From Bacteroidales bacterium (lineage in GTDB: Bacteria > Bacteroidota > Bacteroidia > Bacteroidales > UBA932): DNA of 34,013 nt. Below, in pieces: positions 16,294-24,988 of this stretch (position 1 is the first letter of the stretch; the number at the start of each line of letters is the position of its first letter). The notes under the pieces were generated by a model that had not been told where the DNA came from, did not search any database, and was given only the letters and a program-made list of their open reading frames with translations. The position numbers were made by a program, and so were the translations under genes. The stretch is from the NCBI GenBank assembly GCA_017626555.1, contig JAGAIM010000106.1, forward strand, positions 1 through 34,013. Reading direction: 5' to 3'.

Positions 16294-17679
16294 TTACTCT
16301 GATTTGAATAGAGAACGGCATAGAGCAGGAACATCGGCCACCTTGACAACATCGATATTCTTTAATCCCTGAGGATCAATCCCTTCCAGATTTGTGAAAG
16401 ATGACACATATATCCTGCGGAAGCCAAGACGTGCAGCCTCTATGATGCGGCGCTCGGTCTGAGCCACCGGACGGATCTCACCACTGAGCCCGACTTCACC
16501 GGCAAAGCAGATATCAGACGGTACGGCAAAATCGAAATTTGAAGAAAGTACGGCTGCTATGACGGCAAGATCGCAGGCCGGATCACTCACCTTAAGCCCA
16601 CCTGCCATATTGAGAAAGACATCCTTGACACTGAGTCGGAAACCGGCTCTTTTCTCAAGCACGGCAAGAAGCATATTCAAACGGCGGACATCAAAACCTG
16701 TGGCACTACGCTGAGGCGTACCGTACGCCGCGGAACTCACAAGCGACTGAACCTCAATAAGGAACGGTCTCGTCCCGTCAAGCATAGCACTTACCGCAAC
16801 GCCGCTCAATCCATCTTCGTGCATAGGTATGAGCATCTCTGAAGGGTTGCTGACCTCCCTGAGACCTTTGCCGGTCATCTCGAACACCGCAAGTTCGGAA
16901 GTCGATCCGAAACGGTTCTTTATGCTTCGGAGAAGTCTGTATGTGCCTCTGTTGTCACCCTCGAACTGAAGGACCACATCGACAATATGCTCCAATATCT
17001 TCGGTCCTGCTATGCTACCTTCTTTCGTGATATGTCCGATCAGGATAACAGGTACTCCTGTTTCCTTCGCAAACCTGAGAAGCATAGACGCGGTCTCCTT
17101 GATCTGCGTCACTGAACCGGGAGATGACTCCACATTCTGCGAGAACATCGTCTGTACAGAATCCACCACCATCAGGTCCGGCATCACAGAACGAGCCTGG
17201 GCAATTATGTTCTCCATCTGTGTCTCGCTGTATATCAGACAATTGGAATCATCGCCTCCGATACGGGCAGTCCTGAGTTTTACCTGCCTGGCGCTTTCTT
17301 CACCAGTCACATACAATGTCTTGAGAGCAGGACAATGCAGAGGAATCTGCAGAGAAAGAGTTGACTTTCCTATTCCAGGCTCTCCCCCGACCAGCACAAG
17401 CGAGCCTTCCACCAGACCGCCTCCAAGTATCCTGTCCACTTCTCCGTTATTGAGGGATATACGGTTCTCCACTGAAGAATCTATCTCTGACAAAGGCATC
17501 GGGTTATGTCCGGAACCTGGCACAGACACCGCTGCAGAGGCATTTTTCTTACCTGTCGCCACCGTCTCTTCCACCATCGTGTTCCATTCCCCGCACGCCG
17601 GACATCTGCCCATCCACTTCGAACTCTCATTTCCGCACTCCTTGCAGAACCAAACCGTCTTTGTCTTAACCGTTGCCAT
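16294..17679 (-). CDS. radA: DNA repair protein RadA/Sms
   Basis: A 461-residue RecA-like ATPase that promotes branch migration of recombination intermediates. The N-terminal zinc finger has Cys12, Cys15, Cys26 and Cys29. Walker A GGEPGIGKST lies at residues 98-107, the Walker B region at LMVVDSVQTM (about 169-178) and the RadA-specific KNRFG motif at 254-258. The C-terminal part is the Lon-protease-like domain (FLNMAGGLKVSDPACDLAVI, ICFAGEVGLSGEIRPV) without a catalytic role in this family. Length is normal. A -7 element lies at 17700-17707. It is a single gene between two promoters. Confidence 0.96.
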   Translation of the reverse strand: MATVKTKTVWFCKECGNESSKWMGRCPACGEWNTMVEETVATGKKNASAAVSVPGSGHNPMPLSEIDSSVENRISLNNGEVDRILGGGLVEGSLVLVGGEPGIGKSTLSLQIPLHCPALKTLYVTGEESARQVKLRTARIGGDDSNCLIYSETQMENIIAQARSVMPDLMVVDSVQTMFSQNVESSPGSVTQIKETASMLLRFAKETGVPVILIGHITKEGSIAGPKILEHIVDVVLQFEGDNRGTYRLLRSIKNRFGSTSELAVFEMTGKGLREVSNPSEMLIPMHEDGLSGVAVSAMLDGTRPFLIEVQSLVSSAAYGTPQRSATGFDVRRLNMLLAVLEKRAGFRLSVKDVFLNMAGGLKVSDPACDLAVIAAVLSSNFDFAVPSDICFAGEVGLSGEIRPVAQTERRIIEAARLGFRRIYVSSFTNLEGIDPQGLKNIDVVKVADVPALCRSLFKSE

Positions 17680-17699
17680 CTTTCTTATATTTTATACCG

Positions 17700-17707
17700 C
17701 AAATTTA
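17700..17707 (-). promoter_or_regulatory. -7 element for radA
   Basis: TAAATTTG on the minus strand matches TAnnTTTG; the leader to the radA ATG would be about 15 bases. The expected TTTG is not at the right distance (only TTTC at a 15-base spacing), so this is a weaker promoter call. Confidence 0.4.
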
Positions 17708-17750
17708 CATAGTTTCCTGATTGAAACGTCATTTTGAGACCCTTATATAC

Positions 17751-17785
17751 AAAAAAAAGATATTGTTCTTTACAGGACAATATCT
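17751..17785 (-). terminator. intrinsic terminator
   Basis: On the minus strand AGATATTGTCC (17785-17775) pairs with GAACAATATCT (17768-17758), with one wobble pair and a short loop, followed by eight T bases (plus-strand A run 17751-17758). It ends the cysteine-rich lipoprotein gene 40 bases after its stop. Confidence 0.85.
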
Positions 17786-17824
17786 CAGCAGAACGGAATA
17801 AACCGTCTGTTATGGCAGGAATGA

Positions 17825-18052
17825 TTACTCAGCCTTGTTGCAGTCAACGCAAGTGCTGTCGCACTGAGCGCACTTTGCTGAATCACAGCACTCCTTTGCG
17901 CAAGAATCTGCCTTCTGGCATCCATCGCACTCTGTGCATTCTGTGCACTCTGTTGCTGCACACTCCTCAGCAGCCTTCTGATTATTGCAAGCGCAAGATG
18001 CAGCAGCAAACATTGCAGCAATCACTGCCATAGACATAAATACCTTCTTCAT
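17825..18052 (-). CDS. small cysteine-rich lipoprotein
   Basis: The start is set at MKKVFMSMAVIAAMFAAASC (base 18052), which gives a perfect lipoprotein signal with Cys20; the frame is open 14 codons further but those are not signal-like. The mature part is only 56 residues and contains 14 cysteines including the lipidated one, many as CxxC units (TECTECTECDGC, then KECC, KCAQC, STCVDC), mixed with Asp, Glu and Lys. It has no aromatic residues or fold-forming hydrophobic core. The composition resembles metal-binding, metallothionein-like or Fe-S-type peptides, but held on a membrane. A full promoter and a strong terminator make it a single-gene unit, probably highly expressed. Function unknown; metal capture or redox buffering is a guess from composition. 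Confidence 0.8.
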   Translation of the reverse strand: MKKVFMSMAVIAAMFAAASCACNNQKAAEECAATECTECTECDGCQKADSCAKECCDSAKCAQCDSTCVDCNKAE

Positions 18053-18091
18053 AGTCACTTTAATTAAAGGGTTAAACAAAACACTATTCGG

Positions 18092-18123
18092 CAAATTTAC
18101 AACTTACATTTTGAAATCACAAA
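18092..18123 (-). promoter_or_regulatory. Bacteroidetes-type promoter
   Basis: Minus strand: TTTG (18123-18120), 20 bases, TAAATTTG (18099-18092), a full consensus match for the cysteine-rich lipoprotein gene. The leader would be about 35 bases. Confidence 0.75.
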
Positions 18124-18154
18124 TAATTATTCGAAAAACTCCCATAAGTCGTTT

Positions 18155-18646
18155 CTATCTATCCACTTCAAAGACTTCCATATCTTTCAGAGTGCCATTT
18201 TCGATATGAAATCTCAGCGCTGTCCTTACAATATGAAAGCCCTGTATTCCGGCCGCTCCGGGATTGATTACAAGCATATTCCTGCGCGTATCACGAACCA
18301 CTTTCAATATATGTGAATGACCGCACACGAATATGTCGGGACGAAACTCATCGATAAGTTTCCGTGCCCTGGGATCATATTTCCCGGGATATCCCCCTAT
18401 ATGTGTCATCAGAATCTTCATCCCCTCGCACTCAAAGAAACGATGAAGGGGATGGGTATAACGGAGGTCATAGTTATCACAATTGCCGGCGACACCGACC
18501 AGCGGCTTGAAAGCGGCAATTCCGGCTGCCAGGTCAAGGCCTCCCCCGAAGTCTCCGGCGTGCCAGATCTGATCGACCGGGGCGAGAAAATCACGGAATG
18601 GTTCGTCAAACACACCGTGAGTGTCAGAAATAAGTCCAATGAACAT
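18155..18646 (-). CDS. YfcE/MJ0936-type metallophosphoesterase
   Basis: A 163-residue cytoplasmic calcineurin-like phosphodiesterase. The metal-site motifs are all visible: DTH (Asp8, His10), GDFGG (Asp32), GNCDN (Asn55), MTHIGG and the closing GHSH. The compact size and motif order match the YfcE/MJ0936 family, whose members cleave phosphodiesters in vitro but mostly lack a known substrate. It follows the DUF5009 membrane protein by four bases and is co-transcribed with it. Substrate cannot be predicted from sequence. Confidence 0.9.
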   Translation of the reverse strand: MFIGLISDTHGVFDEPFRDFLAPVDQIWHAGDFGGGLDLAAGIAAFKPLVGVAGNCDNYDLRYTHPLHRFFECEGMKILMTHIGGYPGKYDPRARKLIDEFRPDIFVCGHSHILKVVRDTRRNMLVINPGAAGIQGFHIVRTALRFHIENGTLKDMEVFEVDR

Positions 18647-18650
18647 CCCG

Positions 18651-19790
18651 CTAAAGTTTTATGAATATCTTTCTTCTGTACAGTATCACGGCAAGTATAA
18701 GATGCACAAGCACGAACAGCAATGCATACAGAAGCGACATCCATTCGTTCGCGCCGAATACTGAAGCACTGTCCCAATGAAGGAAAGCGGAGAGGGACTT
18801 GGCCAGAAGCCCGGAAAATATGTATATTGCCAACGGATTCATACCCAAGGCCTGGAAAGGGAAGAATGGCTTGCGGATGCTCTTGATGTCGATGCAATAG
18901 ATAAGAAAAGCCATCACAAACATAGCCCAGCCCGCTGTGTAGAACACGTATGAGACAGACCATAGAGGCTTGTTTATCGGAATGATGATATTAAGCGCCA
19001 ATGCAAAAGCAAGGGAAAGAGCAGCGTATGTGTAGAATCTTGACACGAGTCTGAATCCCGAAGCAGCATCATCAGGGTGACCCGACATTTGTCTAATCAT
19101 TCCGCCTGCAAGATAACCGATCAGAACCGTACAGGAGCCTGTCAGCACTCCAAGGACACCTTCCGGGTCGAACGCAACTCTCTCACCTGCAGCATTATGA
19201 TAGCCGTGATATATATGATCCGCGCCGAACAGAGCGATATCCAGCCTACGTCCGAAGTTACCTTCAAGCGAGAATGCCCCTTCAGGACCTGCAAACAGAA
19301 GAAGAAGACCAACGTGAAGCAAGGACAGAACCGCTATCGCTCCCCATATCTTCCTCGGTTTCTTAAGCCATAACGCAAGGACAGAAGCAAGGACATAGCA
19401 CATAGCGATACGCGCAAGCACACCCACAAGTCTCAGATTACCAAGCCATTGAGCATAATTCTGCCACAGTGTGAGATCAGGATCCATCCTGTACGGATAG
19501 AACGGATAGGCAGTCAACAGAAGACCTGCAAGATATAGCAGCACTCCCCTTTTCAGAATCTTTTTCAGAGCCTGGCCATCAAGTGCATTATAGCGCGACA
19601 AGGCAAATGCCATAGATACACCGACGCAGAAAAGGAAGAAAGGAAAAACAAGGTCGCAAGGCGTACAGCCATCCCACGCAGAGTGTCTCAATGGAGGGAA
19701 AATCCTGCTCCAGGATCCCGGATTATTAACCAGAATCATCATTGCGACAGTCAGTCCGCGGAATACATCAAGTGAAAGATATCTTTTCAT
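18651..19790 (-). CDS. DUF5009/NagX-like multi-pass membrane acyltransferase
   Basis: A protein of about 379 residues with about ten membrane spans. The N-terminus KRYLSLDVFRGLTVAMMILV and the following NNPGSW, DLVFPFFLFCVGVSMAFAL are the signature of the COG4299 group, bacterial relatives of the heparan-alpha-glucosaminide N-acetyltransferase, annotated as DUF5009. The C-terminal half carries PFFPFQALGMNPLAIYIFSG. Members are thought to move acetyl groups across the inner membrane onto sugars, which would suit growth on host glycans, though this protein's acceptor is unknown. I start at MKRYLSL (base 19790) rather than three codons earlier, because a -7 element overlaps the earlier ATG. The metallophosphoesterase follows four bases downstream. 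Confidence 0.85.
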   Translation of the reverse strand: MKRYLSLDVFRGLTVAMMILVNNPGSWSRIFPPLRHSAWDGCTPCDLVFPFFLFCVGVSMAFALSRYNALDGQALKKILKRGVLLYLAGLLLTAYPFYPYRMDPDLTLWQNYAQWLGNLRLVGVLARIAMCYVLASVLALWLKKPRKIWGAIAVLSLLHVGLLLLFAGPEGAFSLEGNFGRRLDIALFGADHIYHGYHNAAGERVAFDPEGVLGVLTGSCTVLIGYLAGGMIRQMSGHPDDAASGFRLVSRFYTYAALSLAFALALNIIIPINKPLWSVSYVFYTAGWAMFVMAFLIYCIDIKSIRKPFFPFQALGMNPLAIYIFSGLLAKSLSAFLHWDSASVFGANEWMSLLYALLFVLVHLILAVILYRRKIFIKL

Positions 19791-19796
19791 AATCCG

Positions 19797-19804
19797 CAAA
19801 TTTA
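19797..19804 (-). promoter_or_regulatory. -7 element next to the DUF5009 start
   Basis: TAAATTTG on the minus strand ends six bases before the ATG at 19790, so transcription would begin almost at the start codon. No TTTG lies at the normal -33 distance. It suggests a leaderless or near-leaderless message. Confidence 0.4.
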
Positions 19805-19857
19805 AGCATAACTTATCAGAATCGATACATATTTATGATTTGCATCTGTTTTTTGTA

Positions 19858-19865
19858 TATATTTG
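19858..19865 (+). promoter_or_regulatory. -7 element for the BACON lipoprotein gene
   Basis: TATATTTG matches TAnnTTTG 25 bases before the ATG at 19891. A TTTG at 19839-19842 is only 15 bases upstream, closer than the consensus, so the promoter is imperfect. Confidence 0.4.
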
Positions 19866-19890
19866 CAATCATCATATATCCACCAGCCCT

Positions 19891-21759
19891 ATGAAAAACC
19901 GAATACTGATACTCACAGGGATACTTCTTACCGTGTTATCGCTTACTATGTGCTCGAAACATATTTCGAAAGATTTCAACGATGACGAAGCCATAAAGCT
20001 GGAAGTCGTTATCCTTCTGGGATGCGACACAGTCCAATCTCCTGTAGCACGACAGATCATCAATTTTCTGGACTTTTCCCTTATCGAAATCTACGATCCG
20101 GACAATCAGGATGTGCTTACATACCATTATATGGACAGCTTTACAGGTGAAAGTCTGCTCCTTATGGTATCAGAGGACAACATCATCATAACCGAGTATG
20201 ATCCGATAACGGGAAGAAAGGGAGATGAAGCTCTTGTCTCATCTGCCGCTGCAGGATTTGACAGGCTTGTTCTGAGTAAGGTGGATTGGAAGACGGGCAG
20301 TTTTGAGACAATAGCTTCAATCGATCTTCCGGAATCTTCAAAAGCAGTTACTAAGGCCGATGATTTTTATAATGAGGTAAGGGAGCTTCTCGTAAAGCAC
20401 CTTGATGAGTTTTCCTCAAAAATATCAGATTTGGGAAGTTCAATCAGTTTTCTCGGACCGATATCGGAAGGGGCCGGCATGGTATGCGACCTGTATACAA
20501 ACCTGGCTATCCCCAAGATAAAGTCTTTCCTGTATTATGATGACCCCAAGAAACAGGAGGAGATAGCAAATGAAACTCTGAAATCACTTCTTACGGGTTT
20601 TATCACCGACCGAATAAAGATCAAAGGTTTGACAGGATCCCAGTACCTGTTCATTGGCAAGAAATCATATAAGGTTTCCGGGTATCTTACCGAAACAATA
20701 CTCAAACATATTCCTGATTTCGGATCTGATGAACATAATACCGAATACTATCTGTCATACGCAAGTTCAAGCGTAAGCAGCTCTATGAAGGCTTTAACCT
20801 CGACACAGTACAGTCAGAAGAAGCCGTTCACCCTCACAGTGGCTGTCAGCAACATATCAGAGACTTCAGCCAAGCTGTCTGGAACCTATAAGCTCAACAG
20901 TTCTTCAGGTGGTCACTATGCAAGTATGGGATTCAGCTACAGCGGAGGCGGGACGAGTGAAACCATAGTGACTTCCGATCAGCTCAAATCTGTCAGCATC
21001 AATGGACTGGAAGAGGCGACGACATATTATGCAATGTCATACATACAGACCATTTTCGAGACATATTACAGCACACCTGTCGCATTCACGACAAAGGGCA
21101 TCCGGTTTGAGACAAGCGAATCGTCTATCTCCTTCGACAAGAAGGGCGGCACCGCCCAGGTGGGAATAACAATAGGAGATGAATCTGTCTGGGAGGTGTC
21201 ATCAAGTCCGGATTGGTGCAACACATCCGCCAATGGCAACACATTGACAATCACAGTCAAGGAAAGTACGAAGGAAAGAAAAGGCCAGATAGTCCTTAGT
21301 TGTACGAATATGTATGGGGAAAGTCAGACCCGTACCATAAGCGTAAGTCAGAACAGTGTCAGCTGGAACGGCACATCATGGCTATTCAGCGGAAATCTTG
21401 AGTACTCGTCATCATTTGCCGGGGAAAACCTGAGCGGCAATGCTCCTCTTGAATATATGCTTGTCGAAATATATGACTGTGAAAACGGAGATGTCTCCAT
21501 TGACTATGGAGACTCCGAGAACTACCATAATGAAGTATCTGTTGATAAAGATGGAAATCTGATCCTGAAACAGACCCTCAATGGGATGAATAGTGGAGTC
21601 AATATGAACGGAGAGATAAAATACATACTCTCAAGGACAGGGACAGATACGGCTACAGGCACGTTCTCCGGAAAAATAACAATCGACTTACAGCAGGGTT
21701 TGGGAAATATGACATTTAAATTCAACGGTACCCTGAACGGAAGAAGAATTGAACAATAG
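19891..21759 (+). CDS. BACON-domain lipoprotein, secreted
   Basis: I start at MKNRILILTGILLTVLSLTMC (base 19891; Cys21 of a lipobox), not the in-frame ATG 51 bases upstream. The 622-residue protein has an N-terminal unknown region with helical parts (about 150-280), an FN3-like domain (VAVSNISETSAKLSGTYKL to YYSTPVAFTTKG, about 320-410), then a BACON domain (ETSESSISFDKKGGTAQVGI, SSSPDWCNTS, RKGQIVLSCTN, TRTISVSQN, about 410-490) and a C-terminal beta domain. BACON modules in Bacteroidales surface proteins bind carbohydrate or mucin, but no glycosidase motif is visible here. The rsmE start lies one base after its stop, an odd pairing with a housekeeping gene that may simply share the message. 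Confidence 0.8.
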   Translation: MKNRILILTGILLTVLSLTMCSKHISKDFNDDEAIKLEVVILLGCDTVQSPVARQIINFLDFSLIEIYDPDNQDVLTYHYMDSFTGESLLLMVSEDNIIITEYDPITGRKGDEALVSSAAAGFDRLVLSKVDWKTGSFETIASIDLPESSKAVTKADDFYNEVRELLVKHLDEFSSKISDLGSSISFLGPISEGAGMVCDLYTNLAIPKIKSFLYYDDPKKQEEIANETLKSLLTGFITDRIKIKGLTGSQYLFIGKKSYKVSGYLTETILKHIPDFGSDEHNTEYYLSYASSSVSSSMKALTSTQYSQKKPFTLTVAVSNISETSAKLSGTYKLNSSSGGHYASMGFSYSGGGTSETIVTSDQLKSVSINGLEEATTYYAMSYIQTIFETYYSTPVAFTTKGIRFETSESSISFDKKGGTAQVGITIGDESVWEVSSSPDWCNTSANGNTLTITVKESTKERKGQIVLSCTNMYGESQTRTISVSQNSVSWNGTSWLFSGNLEYSSSFAGENLSGNAPLEYMLVEIYDCENGDVSIDYGDSENYHNEVSVDKDGNLILKQTLNGMNSGVNMNGEIKYILSRTGTDTATGTFSGKITIDLQQGLGNMTFKFNGTLNGRRIEQ

Positions 21760-21760
21760 A

Positions 21761-22480
21761 ATGGAACTATTTTACAGCAGAGACATACAGGGAGGAATAT
21801 GCAGGCTTGATCAGGACGAGTCCGGCCACTGTGTCAAGGTACTCAGGCACAGGGCAGGAGATGAGATTTCCGTAATCGACGGATGCGGAACACTTTACCG
21901 CTGCCGGATCATTTCCGACAGTCCGAAAGGTGTGGAAGCAGCAGTCATTTCACACGAGAGCAATTGGGGTGGACATCCGTACAGACTTCATCTGGCAGTA
22001 TGCCCGACAAAGAACAACGACAGGTACGAGTGGTTTGCAGAAAAGGCCTGCGAGATAGGTCTGGACGAGTTATCTCCCGTCATAGGGGAGCATTCAGAAA
22101 GACGTGTGCTCAAGACCGCCCGTATAGAAAAGGTTCTTATCAGTGCTGCCAAGCAGTCTCTCAAGGCATCTGTCCCTTCTGTCAATGAACCTGTCTCCGT
22201 CAAGGAATTCATCCGCAACGCCTCCAAGGATGCACTCCGTCTGATCGCCTATTGCTTTGAAGACGAGAGAGTTCCCAGAAGAAGCATAAAGGAAGTGCTT
22301 GACAGCAGCGAGGCAAAGGAAATCATAGTGATGATCGGCCCGGAAGGTGACTTTTCAAAAGCGGAAGCCGAACTGGCTCTCGAGCAAGGCTTCATTCCGG
22401 TTCATCTGGGAGCATCACGCCTGCGCACTGAGACCGCTGCCATTACAGCCGCCTCCGCAGCGTACTTCCGATATATGTAG
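21761..22480 (+). CDS. rsmE: 16S rRNA (uracil-1498-N3)-methyltransferase RsmE
   Basis: A 239-residue SPOUT-class enzyme that methylates U1498 of 16S rRNA with S-adenosylmethionine. It opens MELFYSRDI, followed by the PUA-like RNA-binding part (HCVKVLRHRAGDEISVIDG). The SPOUT knot follows: MIGPEGDFSKAEAELA (about 190-205) and HLGASRLRTETAAITA (about 213-228). I use the ATG at 21761, one base after the upstream stop, as the family starts here; a TTG at 21749 is in frame but unlikely. Confidence 0.94.
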   Translation: MELFYSRDIQGGICRLDQDESGHCVKVLRHRAGDEISVIDGCGTLYRCRIISDSPKGVEAAVISHESNWGGHPYRLHLAVCPTKNNDRYEWFAEKACEIGLDELSPVIGEHSERRVLKTARIEKVLISAAKQSLKASVPSVNEPVSVKEFIRNASKDALRLIAYCFEDERVPRRSIKEVLDSSEAKEIIVMIGPEGDFSKAEAELALEQGFIPVHLGASRLRTETAAITAASAAYFRYM

Positions 22481-22510
22481 GAGAAATATAACCTACTGAC
22501 TATCTGCAAC

Positions 22511-22557
22511 TTACCGTTTCTACGTGCCGCACAATGGGGAGCACGCAGAAACGGTAA
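22511..22557. terminator. 17-base inverted repeat between convergent genes
   Basis: TTACCGTTTCTACGTGC (22511-22527) pairs with GCACGCAGAAACGGTAA (22541-22557) with a single mismatch and a 13-base loop. It lies between the converging ends of rsmE and the tsaC-like gene and could stop transcription from both sides. It lacks a T run, so it may instead be a dispersed palindromic element. Confidence 0.55.
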
Positions 22558-22586
22558 ATTACTGAAGGACAGGAATTTACCCCCTG

Positions 22587-23195
22587 CTATTTTCTGATGA
22601 TTTCGATGGAGTAGTCGAGGCCTACCTTGATGATAGATGAGGAACGGCCTGTGGAACCGCGCTCCAAAGAAGAATCGACTATATGATCCACTGCTGAGCG
22701 TATCGGCTCGGAAATGTCCTGGAACGACTTCGGAGTAGGTTCGCCGGATATGTTTGCAGAAGTGGAAACAAGAGGGCGACCCAACTTTGCGACAAGTTGC
22801 TGACAGAAATCCATCATCGGTATGCGTATGCCCACGGTACCATCCTCTGCAACGGTATTGAAGGCCAGACAGCGGCGGTCGGATTTCATATTGCCTTTCT
22901 CCCCGGCAACGGCATCGGGATATATGATCGTCATCGGCTTGTCATTGACCTCGATAAGTTGCACCGCCATCTCCGGAATCTCCTTCACATAGCGGCATAT
23001 CATATCTATGTCGCTCGCAAGAAGCACAAGCGACTTGCTGTCCTCACGCTTCTTTATCGAATATACTTTAGCAACGGCCTCCGGATCAGTAGCATCGCAA
23101 CCGATTCCCCACACTGTGTCGGTAGGATAGAGTATTATGCCTCCGTTTCGGAGGACTTCAAGTGCTTTCTGTATTTCCTGATTCATTTCATTCAC
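22587..23195 (-). CDS. tsaC: L-threonylcarbamoyladenylate synthase (TsaC/YrdC)
   Basis: A 202-residue YrdC-fold enzyme that makes threonylcarbamoyl-AMP from threonine, bicarbonate and ATP for the t6A modification of tRNAs reading ANN codons. The characteristic sequence is GGIILYPTDTVWGIGCDAT at the N-terminus, followed by KKREDSKSLVLL, GIRIPMMDF and PLVSTSANISGEPTP. It is the short TsaC form, without the Sua5 extension. It is the last gene of a five-gene operon beginning at 27147 and lies two bases after the EEP-family gene. Confidence 0.93.
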   Translation of the reverse strand: MNEMNQEIQKALEVLRNGGIILYPTDTVWGIGCDATDPEAVAKVYSIKKREDSKSLVLLASDIDMICRYVKEIPEMAVQLIEVNDKPMTIIYPDAVAGEKGNMKSDRRCLAFNTVAEDGTVGIRIPMMDFCQQLVAKLGRPLVSTSANISGEPTPKSFQDISEPIRSAVDHIVDSSLERGSTGRSSSIIKVGLDYSIEIIRK

Positions 23196-23197
23196 GT

Positions 23198-24289
23198 TTA
23201 TAATTCTATTTCCGTCACGACAGGATAGTGGTCTGAGTATGAGACGCGCGGAATGTCGTGCTCCACGGCTCTGTAACCATCCGGATATAGTACATAATCT
23301 ATCCTCAACATCGGCCAGAGCAAAGAATACGTGGCACCAAAGCCATCACCTGCCTCTACAAAGGCATCCTTGCGGTTTCTGGTCATACGGTAGTAGGTAT
23401 AGGACATCGGATTATCGTTGAAATCTCCGCATACGAATGCATCAAAAGGGCATTCCTCTATATCCTCAAACACACGGTCCACCTGCTTTGGACGACGGGT
23501 TATGGAACGTTTCACTCTCGTGCCTGTCTCTGCCATCGCTGTACTGTCGCGCCTTGCCACGGCTCTTATCAGACCGGTAAGAGACACATTGTAACTCTCG
23601 AAATGACAATTATACACACGGAATTTCCTATCCCCTGCCAGATGATCGGTATATATAGCAAGGTTGGCGCTTTCCTCAAACCTGATCTTTCCTTTACCTT
23701 CTACAGGAAGACGGCTCAATGTGACATTGCCGAAAGAGCGTCCCCTATCTGGGAAGAGATAATATTCCGCATCATACCCTTTGAATCTGCGCTGAAGATA
23801 TTCCTTTACCCTCTCCTTGTTGCCTATCGAAAACTCCTGCAAACAGATTAAATCGGGATTCTGCTCCTTTATGAAACGGAACACGGAATCGATGCACTGT
23901 TCCCTTCCCGATATCCCGGAGTCCTTATCCTGCAGATTGAAACGTCCTACATTCCAAGTGAGTATCTTCACTGTGTTTCCCGCAACCGGCTCATCTATAG
24001 CCTCATCCGAATTGAACTGAACATATCGTCCGATGAAGAAGAACGACGGGATCAGGGCAAGGAGCGGAATAAGAAAAGACCTGGAACGCCGTTTCAAAGC
24101 CCATAAAAGAAGGATAAGGTTGAGAGTCATCAGAGGGACATAGAATATTCCCGAGAGCGACACAAGCCAGATCCTGGCAGGATTGATGACAATCGACAGG
24201 TATGACAGCGCAAGAAGCGCCGCCACAATCAGCATCAGCACACGGGAGGTGATGCCGAATATCCTGAACTTCTTCTTCCTGGCCATCAA
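23198..24289 (-). CDS. membrane-anchored endonuclease/exonuclease/phosphatase family protein
   Basis: A 363-residue protein with three N-terminal membrane spans (about 15-36, 43-65, 71-90) and a C-terminal EEP domain facing out of the cytoplasm by topology prediction. Catalytic motifs are present: TWNVGRFN (Asn113), DLICLQEFS (Glu near 149), YNCHFESYN, VCGDFNDNP and YSDHYPVVTE (the final His). The EEP fold includes nucleases, phosphodiesterases and lipid phosphatases; the substrate cannot be told. The start overlaps the stop of the upstream rhomboid gene by four bases. Confidence 0.88.
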   Translation of the reverse strand: MMARKKKFRIFGITSRVLMLIVAALLALSYLSIVINPARIWLVSLSGIFYVPLMTLNLILLLWALKRRSRSFLIPLLALIPSFFFIGRYVQFNSDEAIDEPVAGNTVKILTWNVGRFNLQDKDSGISGREQCIDSVFRFIKEQNPDLICLQEFSIGNKERVKEYLQRRFKGYDAEYYLFPDRGRSFGNVTLSRLPVEGKGKIRFEESANLAIYTDHLAGDRKFRVYNCHFESYNVSLTGLIRAVARRDSTAMAETGTRVKRSITRRPKQVDRVFEDIEECPFDAFVCGDFNDNPMSYTYYRMTRNRKDAFVEAGDGFGATYSLLWPMLRIDYVLYPDGYRAVEHDIPRVSYSDHYPVVTEIEL

Positions 24290-24984
24290 TCCATCCTGCT
24301 GTATAATTTATGATTCTTCTTCCAGTACCATATCAGGAGGAAGCCGAAGATCAGACCTCCAAGATGCGCGAAATGAGCGATTCCGCCACCTGTTCCAGTC
24401 ACACCGGTGAGAAGTTCTATGGCCGCGAATATAAGTACGAACCATTTGGCTTTCATAGAGATCGGAGGGAAGATAAGGGTCAGTACCGAATCAGGATAAA
24501 GCATAGCATATCCCATCAGTACACCATATATTGCACCGGAGGCTCCCACTGTAGGGGTCATCTTCAGGGCGTGGATTGATGCCTGGGCTGCATAGGAGCC
24601 TTGTGCGGCTTCCGTCAGCCAATTCTGCATCTGGATCCATTCCACACCTGTATGGATAAGGGCGGCACCGAGACCTGTGATGAAATAGAACACCAGGAAT
24701 TTCTTTGCACCCCATACTCTTTCCAGCACACTTCCGAAAATCCATAAAGTGTACATATTGAAAAGGAGATGCCAGAATCCTCCGTGCATAAACATATGCG
24801 TCAGAGGCTGCCACCAATGAAAAAACGGAGAGGTCGGGTAGAAAAGTGCGAACTTCTCGTACATAAAATTCTCGTTCAGCGCTGTCATAATCATCACAAG
24901 CACATTGATTATGATTATGTTCTTGACAGCCGTCGGCACATTCGACATAAAGCCGCCTCTGTTTTCGTATGAATAATAACTCAT
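24286..24984 (-). CDS. rhomboid family intramembrane serine protease
   Basis: I start at MSYYSYENRGGFMSN (base 24984), four bases after the mutL stop; an earlier ATG (25005) would overlap mutL. The 232-residue protein has about six membrane spans. The rhomboid landmarks are intact: HMFMHGGFWHLLFNMYTLW in the second span, the catalytic serine in VGASGAIYG (Ser150) and the catalytic histidine in HFAHLGGLIFG (His207). It cleaves membrane-spanning segments of unknown targets. The neighbouring mutL, EEP and tsaC genes give no hint of a substrate; this order recurs in Bacteroidales as I recall. Confidence 0.9.
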   Translation of the reverse strand: MSYYSYENRGGFMSNVPTAVKNIIIINVLVMIMTALNENFMYEKFALFYPTSPFFHWWQPLTHMFMHGGFWHLLFNMYTLWIFGSVLERVWGAKKFLVFYFITGLGAALIHTGVEWIQMQNWLTEAAQGSYAAQASIHALKMTPTVGASGAIYGVLMGYAMLYPDSVLTLIFPPISMKAKWFVLIFAAIELLTGVTGTGGGIAHFAHLGGLIFGFLLIWYWKKNHKLYSRMD

Positions 24985-24988
24985 CTCT

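Noticed and set aside
16803-16811. CCGCTCAAT inside radA as a fifth copy of the TTGAGCGG palindrome family
   Set aside because: A nine-base chance match within conserved coding sequence, with no partner arm nearby.
17012-17737. A 241-codon plus-strand open frame
   Set aside because: It is antisense to the zinc finger and Walker A region of radA, which is certain.
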